Of a stretch of 64,000 bases of DNA, positions 8,878-18,331 are shown piece by piece. The stretch is from JACMLX01 sp040384325 (GTDB lineage Bacteria > Gemmatimonadota > Gemmatimonadetes > Gemmatimonadales > Gemmatimonadaceae): positions 248,001-312,000 of the forward strand of contig JAZKJL010000003.1 of NCBI GenBank assembly GCA_040384325.1, written 5' to 3'. Within the stretch, counting starts at the first letter, position 1. Each line of letters begins with the position of its first letter. The notes under the pieces are model-generated. The model was not told where the DNA came from and made no database searches. It was given only the letters and a program-made list of their open reading frames with translations. The position numbers and the translations under genes are program-made.

Positions 8878-10152
8878 GTGATCCGCAGCCAGTCGCTCCG
8901 CGTCCTGCTGGCACTGACCGTCGGCCTCGGACTCGGCATGCTCGTCGCCTCGATCGGCGATGCCTCACTGGCCCGGTTGGTGCCCGTGGCCGACGTCGTC
9001 GGCACGCTGTGGACGAACGCCATCCGCATGACCGTGATCCCGCTGGTCGCGGCACTGACGATCGCTTCGGTGGCCAGCGCCGGTGCCACCGCCGACCTGC
9101 GTCGCGCCATGACGCGCGCCATCGTCGTCTTCGTCGTGTTGCTGGTGAGTGGTGGTGTGCTCGCACTGGTGATCGGCGAACTGGCGTTCGCCGACTTCAC
9201 GCTGCCAGCCGACGTTGCGGCGCGGGTACGCGAGACGGCAGCACCTGTCGGCAGCACGCCCAAGCTCCCCACACTCGGCCAGCGCCTGATCGAGATGGTG
9301 CCGTCCAACCCGGTGAAGGCGGCGGCGGATGGAGCGCTGCTGCCGCTGGTCGTCTTCGCGCTCGCGCTCGGATTCGCGCTCAAGCGCATCGCGGCCGATC
9401 GACGCGATGCGGTGATCACCTTCTGTCGCGGCATCTCCGACGCGCTGCTGGTGGTGGTGGGGTGGGTGGTGGCGGTGGCGCCGGTCGGTGTGTTCGCGCT
9501 CGCCTTCGCGCTCGGTGCGCGACTCGGCATCTCCAGCGTCGGTGCACTGGCGCGATACATCGCCACGTTGTCGCTGGTGCTGGTGACGTTCACGCTGGCA
9601 CTGTATCCGGTGGTGGTGCTGCTCGGTCGGATGTCCTTGCGGCGATTCCTCGCCGCCGCCGCGCCGGCGCAGGCCCTCGCTGCCGGCTCACGCTCGTCAC
9701 TCAGTGCGCTGCCGATGATGATCAGCGCGGCGCGTGAGAAGCTGGGACTCGACGCCACCGCCAGCGGATTCGTGCTGCCGTTCGCCGTCTCGATCTTTCG
9801 CGTCAACGTCCCGATGGCCTGGGTCGTCGGCGTGATCTTTCTCGGCAAGCTGTATGGCGTGGAGATCGGGGTGGTGACACTGATGACGGTGATCGTCACG
9901 TCCACGCTGCTCAGCTTCAGCGTGCCGGGGATTCCCTCTGGCAGCCTCTTCATCCTTGCGCCGGTGCTGGTGGACCTGGGCCTGCCGGCCGAGGCGGTCG
10001 GCATCCTGATCGCGGTGGACGTGGTGCCCGACATCTTCAAGACCACCGCCAACGTCACCGCGCACCTCACGACAGCCGTGCTGGCGAGCGGGCCGTCGAG
10101 CCCACCCGTTGCGCAGGCAGGCGCTCAGGTCGTCGAATCACGCGCCGGATAG
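8878..10152 (+). CDS. Dicarboxylate/amino acid:cation symporter (DAACS family)
   Basis: The 424-residue protein carries family hallmarks of the glutamate/dicarboxylate transporters. These are a SSLSALPMM segment in the re-entrant loop region, PFAVSIFRVNVPMAW, a second loop around FSVPGIPSGSL, and the DVVPDIFKTTANV segment matching the substrate-binding helix. It likely imports an acidic or neutral amino acid or a C4-dicarboxylate with sodium or protons. The GTG at 8878 is chosen because the first helix starts right after it; an in-frame TTG at 8839 is the alternative. The 3' end overlaps the converging creatininase-family gene by 28 bases. Specificity is not decidable from sequence. Confidence 0.88.
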   Translation: MIRSQSLRVLLALTVGLGLGMLVASIGDASLARLVPVADVVGTLWTNAIRMTVIPLVAALTIASVASAGATADLRRAMTRAIVVFVVLLVSGGVLALVIGELAFADFTLPADVAARVRETAAPVGSTPKLPTLGQRLIEMVPSNPVKAAADGALLPLVVFALALGFALKRIAADRRDAVITFCRGISDALLVVVGWVVAVAPVGVFALAFALGARLGISSVGALARYIATLSLVLVTFTLALYPVVVLLGRMSLRRFLAAAAPAQALAAGSRSSLSALPMMISAAREKLGLDATASGFVLPFAVSIFRVNVPMAWVVGVIFLGKLYGVEIGVVTLMTVIVTSTLLSFSVPGIPSGSLFILAPVLVDLGLPAEAVGILIAVDVVPDIFKTTANVTAHLTTAVLASGPSSPPVAQAGAQVVESRAG

Positions 10153-10940
10153 GGGAAATGTTCGTCCATCGCCTGCGCCGACAGCTCCACCAGAAACCCT
10201 GACAGTCGATCGACCAGCAGCGCCATGCACTGCCGACCTTTCTCGGCGGTGGCGGCGTGTGGAAAGCCGGCGCCACTGTTGGTGGTGAGCAGGTGCCACG
10301 GTCGCGTGATCGACACCCAGCCATCGTTCACCGCACCGAACAGCGTCTTGCGGGTCGCGCCATCGTCGGCCGCCAGCGTGCCATCGGCGTTGTGTCGCAC
10401 GAGGTGCGGGAAGTAGGCCAGTGCGAACGACGTCTCCATCTCGCCTGCGTGGTCCTCGCGGTGCTCGAAGATCGTGGAGTAGACGTCGTTCAGCACGCGG
10501 AACCAGTCGATCAGGAACACCGTGATTCCCTCGCCGGCCAGTTCGCGCAGCAGCGGCTTGAACTCGTTGCCACCGTGGCTGTTCAGCAGCACGATCTTGC
10601 GGATGCCCGACTGCCGCAGCGAGTGCACGACGTCGCGCACGAAGTGGTTGAGTGTCTCCTGGTGCACGTTGATGGCCAGCGGGAACTGGCGCATGTTCGT
10701 CTCGACGCCGAACGGGATGGTCGGCAGCAACACCACCTTCGCGCCGCGCGCGTGCGCGGCCTCGCAGAGATGTTCACCGAGGATGCTGGCCTCGAGCACG
10801 TCGGTGCCGTACGGCAGGTGCAGGTTGTGCGGCTCGGTGGCACCGAGCGGCAGCACCGCCACCTGGATGTCGGCGGTGCGCACGGTGCCGTAGTTCAACT
10901 CGGCGAGAATCCAGTCGCGCGGCGTCGGGGCGGACGGCAT
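10125..10940 (-). CDS. Creatininase-family amidohydrolase
   Basis: The 271-residue cytoplasmic protein matches the creatininase fold. Metal-binding motifs are visible: GATEPHNLHLPYGTD (Glu, His, Asp ligands), NSHGGNEF, and EDHAGEMETS with a ligand Glu. The family includes creatinine amidohydrolases, the riboflavin/F420 pathway enzyme ArfB and the mycofactocin peptidase MftE. No creatine, F420 or mycofactocin gene is near, so the substrate is unassigned. The ATG at 10940 gives a normal family length. Its tail overlaps that of the converging DAACS symporter. Confidence 0.85.
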   Translation of the reverse strand: MPSAPTPRDWILAELNYGTVRTADIQVAVLPLGATEPHNLHLPYGTDVLEASILGEHLCEAAHARGAKVVLLPTIPFGVETNMRQFPLAINVHQETLNHFVRDVVHSLRQSGIRKIVLLNSHGGNEFKPLLRELAGEGITVFLIDWFRVLNDVYSTIFEHREDHAGEMETSFALAYFPHLVRHNADGTLAADDGATRKTLFGAVNDGWVSITRPWHLLTTNSGAGFPHAATAEKGRQCMALLVDRLSGFLVELSAQAMDEHFPYPARDSTT

Positions 10941-11128
10941 GGCAGGCTGATCGAGGAAGGATCGTCGTGATGGTGCTGTCGGTGGCAGGGGAAACTAGCG
11001 CCGACTGCGGAAGGGCGGCCCGGCGGCGCGCATGGCGCGCTCAATCGCCCTCGACGTCGCCTGACCCGTCTCCACGGCAGGCGAAGGTCGCATCTTGTGC
11101 GAAACGGCACCAACGCCCACTGTGGCGC

Positions 11129-11749
11129 ATGCACACCCGGCACGGGAGCGGACCCTTGGCGCACCCAACCGCGATTCACCACCGCGACCGCGTGGTCGCC
11201 ACCGCGCTCTGGCGACGGCTCGACACGCCGGGGCATGACGCCTGCAGCCTCGCGCGGCTGGATGACGGCTGGCAGCTTGCCGGCACGGCCGTCTTCCGCG
11301 CACCGCAGGCGACGGCGCCAGTGCACCTCCGCTACGTCATCGACTGTGGCGATGATTGGTGCACGCGACGTGGTGTGGTGGACGGCTGGTGGGGTGAGCG
11401 GCGGGTCGCGTTCGTCATCGGGCGCGCGTCGTCGGGGCACTGGACGATGCAAGGCTCCTATGTGCCGGGTCTCGATCACTGCCGCGACCTCGACCTCAGC
11501 TTCACCCCGGCGACCAACCTGCTGCAGCTGAACCGGACCGCGCCGTCCGTCGGTGTCAGCACCGACATCCCGGTGGCCTGGCTGCACATCGATTCAGGGG
11601 AGTTGCTCTACCTGCCGCAGCGCTACGAACGACACGCCGCGCACATGTACTTCTATGCTGCGGCGACGCTCGGCTTCACCGCCGAACTGGCGATCGACGA
11701 CGATGGCTTCGTGCGCAGTTATCCGGGGCTCTGGACGCGCGACGCCTGA
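11129..11749 (+). CDS. Putative glycolipid-binding protein (DUF1089 family)
   Basis: The roughly 206-residue protein resembles the putative glycolipid-binding family. It has an early Trp-rich strand (ATALWRRLD), LRYVIDCGDDWCTRRG, DLDLSFTPATNLLQLNR, LPQRYERH and a C-terminal DDDGFVRSYPGLW. No signal peptide or membrane helix is seen. The frame is open upstream to 10967, but that part is Arg-rich shadow-like sequence. The ATG at 11129 is chosen because it lies shortly before the conserved region; no clear ribosome-binding site decides it. Biological function is not established. Confidence 0.7.
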   Translation: MHTRHGSGPLAHPTAIHHRDRVVATALWRRLDTPGHDACSLARLDDGWQLAGTAVFRAPQATAPVHLRYVIDCGDDWCTRRGVVDGWWGERRVAFVIGRASSGHWTMQGSYVPGLDHCRDLDLSFTPATNLLQLNRTAPSVGVSTDIPVAWLHIDSGELLYLPQRYERHAAHMYFYAAATLGFTAELAIDDDGFVRSYPGLWTRDA

Positions 11750-11777
11750 GCGGTGCCGCGGTCGTCGCCCGTTGCGA

Positions 11778-12488
11778 CTACATCCCGCGCATCAGCGCTG
11801 CCTGATCCACGACCGTGATGCCGCGCGGCACGGTGAAGCTGAACGCATTCGCCGGCAGCGATGCGCTGCGCGTGATCGATGAGAAGTTGAGCGTGCGCAC
11901 CAGGCCGGAATGCTCCGTGACCTCGAGTTGCTTCAGCGCGCCGGTCGATGGCGTGACCCAGATCACCGCACGGCCGAAGCCCATGTCGCTCTTCGGCACC
12001 AGTACCAACTTGCGCAACGCGGTGCCGGCGAGCGTGGCAGTGCCACCGTCGCTGACGGTGAACTTGCGCGACGGCGTCGTGAAGAATTGCCCCACCAGGT
12101 CCACGCCACCGGGTGCATTGGCACCCACCGGCATCTTCAGCACCTGGCCCGGTGTGGCACTCGGCACGTAGACCCACAGTGTCTTGCCATCGCTCACGAT
12201 GCGATCGCCTGCGGGCTGCGTGAAACTCACCGCGAACACACCGGGGCCGCGCTGCAGGTAGCTGCCGGCACTCGGCGTCTCCGACGACGTGATCGGATTC
12301 TTCACGCGCTGTGTGAACTCTGCGCGGAGGCCCCGCGTGCCGGTGTACAGGCGCGCGGTGCGCTCCAGCATCGCCGCGGCATTGGCATTGCTGCCCGGAC
12401 CGACGGCGGCCGCTGCGGCACGCGCCTGGGCTACACCGATCGACGGTAGCAGGAGCAGGGCAGCACTGAGCACATGGACAGTCTTCAT
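11778..12488 (-). CDS. lolA: LolA-like outer-membrane lipoprotein carrier protein
   Basis: The 236-residue precursor has a signal peptide (hydrophobic LSAALLLLPSIGVAQA). Its LolA-like body contains LRAEFTQRVKNP, GVFAVSFTQPAGDRIVSDGKTLWVYVP-type strands (split here by position, about residues 80-112), and SITRSASLPANAFSFTVPRG near the end. LolA carries lipoproteins from the LolCDE complex across the periplasm to the outer membrane. This fits a diderm cell and the many lipoproteins in the window. The ATG at 12488 directly follows an in-frame GTG; either start is possible. No other lol gene is adjacent. Confidence 0.82.
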   Translation of the reverse strand: MKTVHVLSAALLLLPSIGVAQARAAAAAVGPGSNANAAAMLERTARLYTGTRGLRAEFTQRVKNPITSSETPSAGSYLQRGPGVFAVSFTQPAGDRIVSDGKTLWVYVPSATPGQVLKMPVGANAPGGVDLVGQFFTTPSRKFTVSDGGTATLAGTALRKLVLVPKSDMGFGRAVIWVTPSTGALKQLEVTEHSGLVRTLNFSSITRSASLPANAFSFTVPRGITVVDQAALMRGM

Positions 12489-12546
12489 CACGACGCCTGG
12501 AAACGGGAGAACACGACACGTTCTCGTGCAGGGCGTTGTACCCGGC

Positions 12547-13587
12547 TCAGGCGACCGCCGTTCCCGCTCCCATGATCGAACGCCCCACTGCCTCGGCGAT
12601 CGGGATCAGGCTCTTCACCATGTCCTCGAACTGCGGCGGGTGCAGGCTCTGCGCGCCATCGCTCCACGCCTTGTCGGGCTGCTGGTGCACCTCGACGATC
12701 ACGCCGTCGGCGCCAACCGCAACCGTCGCGCGGGCGAGCGGTGCCACGGCATCGCGGATGCCCACGCCATGGCTCGGGTCACCGATGATCGGCAGGTGCG
12801 ACATGCGCTGGATCACCGGGATCGCAGCGAGGTCGTACACGTTGCGTGTGGCGGTGTCGTAGCTGCGGATGCCGCGTTCGCAGAGGATGATCTTGCGATT
12901 GCCTTCCGACATGATGTACTCCGCCGCCAGCAGCCACTCGGTGATGGTGGCCGACATGCCGCGCTTGAGCAGGATCGGCACGTTGAGCCGGCCGAGGTGC
13001 TTGAGCAGCGAGAAGTTCATCATGTTGCGCGCGCCGAGCTGGATGCAATCGGCGTACTTGGCGACGAGGTCGGCCTGACGTTCGTCCATCGCCTCGGTGA
13101 CGATCGGCAAGCCTGTTTCGCTGCGCGCGAGCGCCAGCTGGCGCAGGCCTTCCTCACCGAGTCCCTGGAAGGCGTAGGGTGACGTGCGCGGCTTGTACGC
13201 GCCACCGCGCAGTGCCACCGCACCGGCGGCCTTCACCAGGTGCGCGATGTGCAGGATTTCCTTCTCGCCCTCGACGCTGCACGGACCGGCGACCACCGGC
13301 ACCTCGGTGCCACCGAACACCACGCCGTGGCCGATCGACACCAGCGTCTTCTCGGGCTGCCACTCGCGCGACACCTGCTTGTAGGGCTTGGAGTCGTACA
13401 GCACACTGGCGACGCCAGCCATGCCCTCGAAGTGCGACGTGTCGACCTGGCCGTCATCACCCGCGACGCCGATCGCGGTGCGCAGCGCACCGGGCATCGG
13501 CAGGGGATTGAAGCCGAGCAGCTGGATGGCCTCGCACACCGCCTGGATTTCATCCGGCGTGGCGTTCCGTTGCATCATCACGAGCAT
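12547..13587 (-). CDS. aroF: 3-deoxy-7-phosphoheptulonate synthase (DAHP synthase, type I-beta)
   Basis: The 346-residue enzyme condenses phosphoenolpyruvate and erythrose 4-phosphate in the first step of the shikimate pathway. The N-terminal 70 residues (MLVMMQRNATPDEI onward) match the ferredoxin-like regulatory domain of the Thermotoga-type enzyme. The barrel then shows AGPCSVEG, RGGAYKPRTSPYAFQG, IQLGARNMMNF, LLKRGMSATITEW, GDPSHGVG and VIVEVHQQPDKAWSDG. No chorismate mutase domain is fused. The frame extends upstream into the neighbouring gene, but the ATG at 13587 fits the family N-terminus and leaves 11 bases after the upstream stop, so the two are likely cotranscribed. Confidence 0.95.
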   Translation of the reverse strand: MLVMMQRNATPDEIQAVCEAIQLLGFNPLPMPGALRTAIGVAGDDGQVDTSHFEGMAGVASVLYDSKPYKQVSREWQPEKTLVSIGHGVVFGGTEVPVVAGPCSVEGEKEILHIAHLVKAAGAVALRGGAYKPRTSPYAFQGLGEEGLRQLALARSETGLPIVTEAMDERQADLVAKYADCIQLGARNMMNFSLLKHLGRLNVPILLKRGMSATITEWLLAAEYIMSEGNRKIILCERGIRSYDTATRNVYDLAAIPVIQRMSHLPIIGDPSHGVGIRDAVAPLARATVAVGADGVIVEVHQQPDKAWSDGAQSLHPPQFEDMVKSLIPIAEAVGRSIMGAGTAVA

Positions 13588-13598
13588 CGCGTCCGTCC

Positions 13599-14357
13599 TC
13601 AGCAGTCGAGCACGAGCCCGTCCGTGGCGATCACGGTCGGGCCGGCCCAGCGCGCGCCAAGCTCGGCGCGCAGATCGATCCCCTCGAGCGGGGGATACAT
13701 ATGGGTCACCACCAGCATGCCCGGCCCGGCCGCCGCCGCCAGCGCGCCCGTCTGTGCCGGCGTGAGGTGGATCGGGACGGGCATCGAGTCGGGCAGGGAA
13801 CACTCCGCCAGCAGCAGGTCGCAGCCGGCCGCCCAGACGCCCAGCGACGGGTCTTCCCCGGTATCCCCGGTGTAGACCAGTCGCCGACCGTCGTGCTCCA
13901 CGGAATATGCCACGCTTTCGGTCGTATGTGGCACGGCCCGGCTCGTCAGGGTCACATCGTCAGACAGTGCCAGCGGCTCCTCCAGCGCCGGCTCGAGGAC
14001 CTCCAGCGGGAAGCCGGGGGCCTGCAGCCAGTCGCCGAGTGCCGCCGCCCAGCGCGTCAGCAGGTCGCGGGTGCCGGGCGGCCCGATGATGGTCAGCGGC
14101 GCCGTCCGCGTCTCCAGCCGGGCGTGCCGGAAGGCGAAGATCAGGACCGGGAGATCGCTGATGTGGTCGAGGTGGAAGTGCGAGAGCACGATGTGTGTCA
14201 CCCCCCACCAGTCCACGCCATGCCGCGCCATCGTGTGCGCCGCGCCCGGCCCCACGTCGAGCAGGATCCGAAGCTCCCCCGCCTCCACCAGGTACGCCGC
14301 ACACCCACGCGTCGGTGACAGCGAGATGGTCCCTGAGCCGATCACCGTCAATCGCAT
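13599..14357 (-). CDS. Metallo-beta-lactamase-fold hydrolase (RNase Z-like)
   Basis: The 252-residue cytoplasmic protein has the metallo-beta-lactamase core. The motif SHFHLDHISD supplies the HxHxDH ligands, HTTESVAY follows, the bridging Asp is in YTGDTGED, and a final ligand His is in VVTHMYPP. It begins with MRLTVIGSG, as do RNase Z-like phosphodiesterases, but it lacks the long exosite arm of true tRNA-maturing RNase Z, so I leave the function general. The DAHP synthase gene follows after 11 bases in the same direction. The only long intergenic repeat region nearby lies directly upstream. Confidence 0.85.
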   Translation of the reverse strand: MRLTVIGSGTISLSPTRGCAAYLVEAGELRILLDVGPGAAHTMARHGVDWWGVTHIVLSHFHLDHISDLPVLIFAFRHARLETRTAPLTIIGPPGTRDLLTRWAAALGDWLQAPGFPLEVLEPALEEPLALSDDVTLTSRAVPHTTESVAYSVEHDGRRLVYTGDTGEDPSLGVWAAGCDLLLAECSLPDSMPVPIHLTPAQTGALAAAAGPGMLVVTHMYPPLEGIDLRAELGARWAGPTVIATDGLVLDC

Positions 14358-14404
14358 TCGAGTTCGGTCTCCACGGTGAGTGCACCTGATTCGCGGCGCC
14401 CACT

Positions 14405-14494
14405 CCTATACGGGCGACGATCGCTAAAAATGTTCACGCGGGTCGCGCGGCCAGCCCCTACACGGGCGACGATCGCTAAAAATGTTCACGCGGG
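14405..14494. repeat. Tandem 38-base direct repeat (two copies, 52-base period)
   Basis: Two nearly identical copies at 14405-14442 and 14457-14494 each read CCTAYACGGGCGACGATCGC followed by TAAAAATGTTCACGCGGG. They differ at one base (T or C at the fifth position) and are separated by 14 bases. The second copy runs directly into the left end of the larger inverted-repeat element, so its TGTTCACGCGGG end has been duplicated. Two copies only, with no further units, argues against a CRISPR array. Confidence 0.85.
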
Positions 14495-14699
14495 GGACGC
14501 GGGGGACGCGGAGGGTTCCGTGCGGCAATGACGCTCCGCACGCGATCGGCAGCTCCAGCGCTAGATGATCAACTGCAAAAGCATGTGGGAACTGCGTGCG
14601 CGGAGCGCAGTTCCAAACAAAATGCGATGGTAGCACCCGCGCTGGATCGCCATACCGCGCGCGGAGCCCCCCGCGTTCCCCGCGGCCCCCGCGTGAACA
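14483..14699. repeat. Intergenic repeat element A with inverted TGTTCACGCGGGGG ends
   Basis: The 409-base gap between the hydrolase and smc holds this element of about 217 bases. Its ends are inverted: TGTTCACGCGGGGG at 14483 and CCCCCGCGTGAACA at 14686-14699. Each end leads inward to a run of GCGGGGGAC-like units. The middle contains TGGGAACTGC and AAATGCGATGG, both also present in a second element at 44472-44725. No open frame in it looks protein-coding. MITE-like or other non-autonomous dispersed repeats are the best description. Bases 14700-14766 after it hold nothing recognisable. Confidence 0.75.
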
Positions 14700-14766
14700 T
14701 TGTTGACGGACTCCATCCACACACGACAGCTCGCTCAGGCGCACCGACAGTAGCGAGCACGCCTGG

Positions 14767-17700
14767 CTACGCCACCGACTCGAGTTGCTCCGACGCCGCA
14801 TCTGCCGGCACCGTCAGCTCGTTCGCCGCCGGCGCGCTCTCCACGCCGCCGTTCAACGCCTCGCCGGTTCGCGTGCGCAACCGCACGCTCACCAGCGAAC
14901 TCACGCCCGGCTCTTGCATCGTCACGCCGTACACCGCGTCCGCGGCGTCGGTGGTCGTGCGCGGATTGTGCGTGATCACGATGAACTGCGTCCGCCCCTT
15001 GAACTCGTTCAGCATCCGCACGTAGCGACCCACGTTCTGGTCGTCGAGCGGTGCATCGACTTCGTCCAGCAGGCAGAACGGGCTCGGACGGGTGAGGAAG
15101 ATGCCGAACAGCAGCGACAGCGCCACCAGCGCCCGTTCACCGCTCGAGAGCAGGTGAATGCGCTGCGTCTTCTTGCCGCGCGGGCTGGCGTGGATCTCGA
15201 TGTCGCAGTCCAGCGGCTGGTCGGGATTCTCGAGGCGCAGGTCGCACTCGCCGCCACCGAACAGCGTCTGGAAGATCTGGCGGAAGTTCTCGCGCACCTT
15301 GGCGAACGTGGCCAGGAACAGCTCGCGCGCGGTGGCGTCGATTTCCTTGATGGCCTGCAGCAACGCCAGCTTCGCTTCGGCCAGGTCGTTGCGCTGCGCG
15401 GCCAGAAAGTCGAGGCGCTTCACTTCTTCCTCGTGCTCCTCCACCGCCAGCGGATTCACCGGGCCAAGCTGCTCCAGTTGCTGCTTCAGCAACTCGTTCT
15501 CGCCGCGCAACGCGTCGGCTTCCAGCTCCAGCGGCTCGAAGCCTTCCAGCAATTCGGCGATCGGCTTGCGCCACTCCGTCTCCAGGCGCTCACGGATGTT
15601 CTGCCGGCGCGCCTCGAGCTGCGTATGACGCAACTCCGTCTGGTGCAGCTCCTCGGCCATCTGCACCGCCTGACGGCGCACCAGCTCCAGTGCCTCGTCG
15701 CCGGTGCGCAACGCCGCATCGGCGGCACGCAATCCATCCTCCGACTCCATCAGGCGCGTATCCAGCTCGGACAGCGCCAGCTGACGCTCCTCGAGCTGCA
15801 CCGTCAGCGTGGCGATCTGCTCGGCCAATGCCGAGTCGGCGTTCGCGAGCTGCATCAACTCGGTGCGCAGCGTCTCCAGGCGTGCGGTGGCCGTGGCCTG
15901 TTCCTGCAGTAGGCGCGACGCACGATCCTGCGCCACCTGCACACGTGCCTGCGCCTGTGCCTGCGCCACCTGTGCCACGGTGCGTCCTTCACGCGCCTCT
16001 TCCAGCATCTCGTCGGCACCGGAGAGTCGCTGACGCGTGCTGGTGATCACTGCCTCGTAACCGGCCAGTCCGGCGCGCAATTCCTCGGCCTTCGCATCGT
16101 CATCGGCGACGCGTGCCTCGAGTGCCGAGCGTCGCTCGCCGAGCTTTTCCGTCAACTGCTGCGCCTCGTTGCGCTCGCGCTGCGCGCGGGCACTGCGGCG
16201 CTCCACCTCGGCCCGCACTTCCTCGGCACGACGCACCTCGCCCAGCGCCTGGGTGGACAGGTCGGTGGCCACCGTCACCGCATGTTCGGCCGCCTGCAGC
16301 GTGACTGCCGCCGCCTCCGCTTCCTCGTGAATGCGCGCGCGATCGGCGTCCAGCTGCTCCATCTCCTCGCGCAGCATCGCCAGTTCCGCACGACGCTGGA
16401 TCGGGCCTTGTGCCGACTCACCGCCGGGCAGGTAGATCGCGCCGCGTGCATCGACGAAGCCGTTGCCACCATCCAGCTGCGTCACCTGACCCAGCAGTGC
16501 GCGCACCCAGCGCTCGGCCGGCTGCGTGGCGCGTACGCGCGCCGCCAGCGCATCGCCGCTGGTGGTCACGTCCTGCACCGCATCCAGCGGCAGCAGCAGC
16601 ACCGGACCGGGCTTCGCGTTCGCATGCCAGTTCGCGACGGCATTGGCGGCCTCACGATCGCGCACCACCACCGCATGCACCGTCGCACCGAGGTAACGCT
16701 CGACGAGGATGGCGGCATCGCTGTCGGCGGAGAGGAAGTCGGAGAGCGGTCCAAGCACGGCACCGGCGCCGAACTGCTCACGCTCGCGCAGCACCGACGC
16801 GGCACCCGGTGCCAGGCCGACCCGATCGCGATCCAGCGCCTCGAGGCCGTGAATGCGACCCTGCAGCGACGTGCGCTTGCGATCCGCATCACCCAGCCGC
16901 GAGCGTGCATCGGCCTCGGTGGTGCGCGCCATCTGCGCCCCGAAACGGGCCGCTTCCATCGCACCCTGGGCACGCGTCACTTCCACCCGCGCGATCTCCA
17001 CCGCCTCGTCGGCGGCTTCGCTGTCGCGCGCCACCAGCGCCAGCGCATCGGCCAGCGCGGCCACTTCCGTCTCCAGCGCCGCACCGCGCGCCAGGACTTC
17101 GGTCAGTTCGCGCTCGGTGCCTTCGCGATCCAGCTCGAGGCGTCGTACCTGGTCACGCGCATCGCGCAGCACCTTCTCGGCGGCGTCCACCTGCTGTCGT
17201 GCGGTGGACACGCTGCGGCGCGCCTCTTCCTCCGCGCCGGCGCGCTCCGTCAGCAACTCGACCGCGGCCGCGAGCTCCGCCTGCAGGCGCACGCGCTCCG
17301 TCTCCGCGTCCTCACGCTCCGCGATGACGCGCTGACCCAGCGCCTCGCCATCCTGCAACTCGGCGTCGGCGCGTTCGCGACGCGTCATCGCATTGCGCTG
17401 GCGCTCCTCCGCCACGCGCAACTCGCGCTCCACCTGGTTCGCCTGCTCGCGTTGTGCCTGCGCCATGCGCGCCAGCTCGGCACGCATCGCCTCGGCGGCG
17501 GCCCGCGCACGCTGTGCCCCTTCACGATCGCGCGCCGCGGTCTCGGCCTGCTCGGCGGCGGCTGGCACCGCCTCGCGCAGCTGCTCGAGGCGCGCCTGCA
17601 ACTGCGTCAGTTCGTCGGCCCAGCTTTCCAGTTCGCGCGCGGCCAGCGTCACGTCCACCGCGAACCGGCGCGCCGTGAGTTCCACGTTGCGTTCCGCCTT

Positions 17701-18330
17701 CTTGCGCTGGCGTGAGAGCGACCGCACCTGGCTCTGCACTTCCTCGATCAGGTCGTCGAGGCGCGACAGGTCCACCGTCGTTTCCTCGAGGCGACGCTCG
17801 GTGCTGCGACGTCGGTCGCGGTACAACCCCACGCCGGCCGCTTCCTCGAACAGCTCGCGACGATCATCAGGCCGGTCGCTGAGCAGCGCGTCGATCATCT
17901 TCGCCTCGATCACCACGCCACTGTCGGCGCCAAGGCCGGTGCCACGCACCAGGTCGTGGATGTCGCGCAGGCGGCACGGCACACGATTGAGGAAGTAGTC
18001 GCTCTCCCCCGATCGCGAGAGGCGGCGCGTGATCACCACTTCCTTGAACGCCACCGGCAGCACGCCGCTTTCGTTGTCGAAATGCAGCGACACTTCGGCC
18101 ACGTTCACCGCACGGCGTGCCGACGAGCCCTGGAAGATCACCTCTTCCATCTTCGCGCCGCGCATCATGCGCGCCCGCTGTTCACCGAGCACCCAACGCA
18201 CGGCGTCCGAGACGTTCGACTTGCCGCAGCCGTTGGGGCCGACGATCATCGTCGCCCCCGGCTCGAACAGCATTTCGGTGTGGTCCGCGAACGACTTGAA
18301 GCCGTGCAGGGTGAGCTTGGTCAGGCGCAC
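14767..18330 (-). CDS. smc: Chromosome segregation protein SMC
   Basis: The 1187-residue ATPase organises and segregates the chromosome as a dimer with ScpA/ScpB. The head has Walker A GPNGCGKSN near residue 33 and HGFKSFAD before it. The C-terminal half-head has the signature LLSSGERALVALSLL and Walker B CLLDEVDAPLDD. Two long coiled coils flank a hinge at about residues 500-640 (GLAPGAASVL, AILVERYLGATVHAV, YLPGGES). Length is normal. It starts with GTG at 18330, one base after the stop of the upstream SPOR-domain gene, so it is translationally coupled to it. That places a chromosome-organising gene in a cell-envelope transcript. scpA and scpB are not in the window. Confidence 0.97.
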   Translation of the reverse strand: MRLTKLTLHGFKSFADHTEMLFEPGATMIVGPNGCGKSNVSDAVRWVLGEQRARMMRGAKMEEVIFQGSSARRAVNVAEVSLHFDNESGVLPVAFKEVVITRRLSRSGESDYFLNRVPCRLRDIHDLVRGTGLGADSGVVIEAKMIDALLSDRPDDRRELFEEAAGVGLYRDRRRSTERRLEETTVDLSRLDDLIEEVQSQVRSLSRQRKKAERNVELTARRFAVDVTLAARELESWADELTQLQARLEQLREAVPAAAEQAETAARDREGAQRARAAAEAMRAELARMAQAQREQANQVERELRVAEERQRNAMTRRERADAELQDGEALGQRVIAEREDAETERVRLQAELAAAVELLTERAGAEEEARRSVSTARQQVDAAEKVLRDARDQVRRLELDREGTERELTEVLARGAALETEVAALADALALVARDSEAADEAVEIARVEVTRAQGAMEAARFGAQMARTTEADARSRLGDADRKRTSLQGRIHGLEALDRDRVGLAPGAASVLREREQFGAGAVLGPLSDFLSADSDAAILVERYLGATVHAVVVRDREAANAVANWHANAKPGPVLLLPLDAVQDVTTSGDALAARVRATQPAERWVRALLGQVTQLDGGNGFVDARGAIYLPGGESAQGPIQRRAELAMLREEMEQLDADRARIHEEAEAAAVTLQAAEHAVTVATDLSTQALGEVRRAEEVRAEVERRSARAQRERNEAQQLTEKLGERRSALEARVADDDAKAEELRAGLAGYEAVITSTRQRLSGADEMLEEAREGRTVAQVAQAQAQARVQVAQDRASRLLQEQATATARLETLRTELMQLANADSALAEQIATLTVQLEERQLALSELDTRLMESEDGLRAADAALRTGDEALELVRRQAVQMAEELHQTELRHTQLEARRQNIRERLETEWRKPIAELLEGFEPLELEADALRGENELLKQQLEQLGPVNPLAVEEHEEEVKRLDFLAAQRNDLAEAKLALLQAIKEIDATARELFLATFAKVRENFRQIFQTLFGGGECDLRLENPDQPLDCDIEIHASPRGKKTQRIHLLSSGERALVALSLLFGIFLTRPSPFCLLDEVDAPLDDQNVGRYVRMLNEFKGRTQFIVITHNPRTTTDAADAVYGVTMQEPGVSSLVSVRLRTRTGEALNGGVESAPAANELTVPADAASEQLESVA

Positions 18331-18331
18331 G

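Noticed and set aside
14405..14494. Possible start of a CRISPR array
   Set aside because: Only two copies exist, the 14-base spacer is too short, and no cas gene is present.
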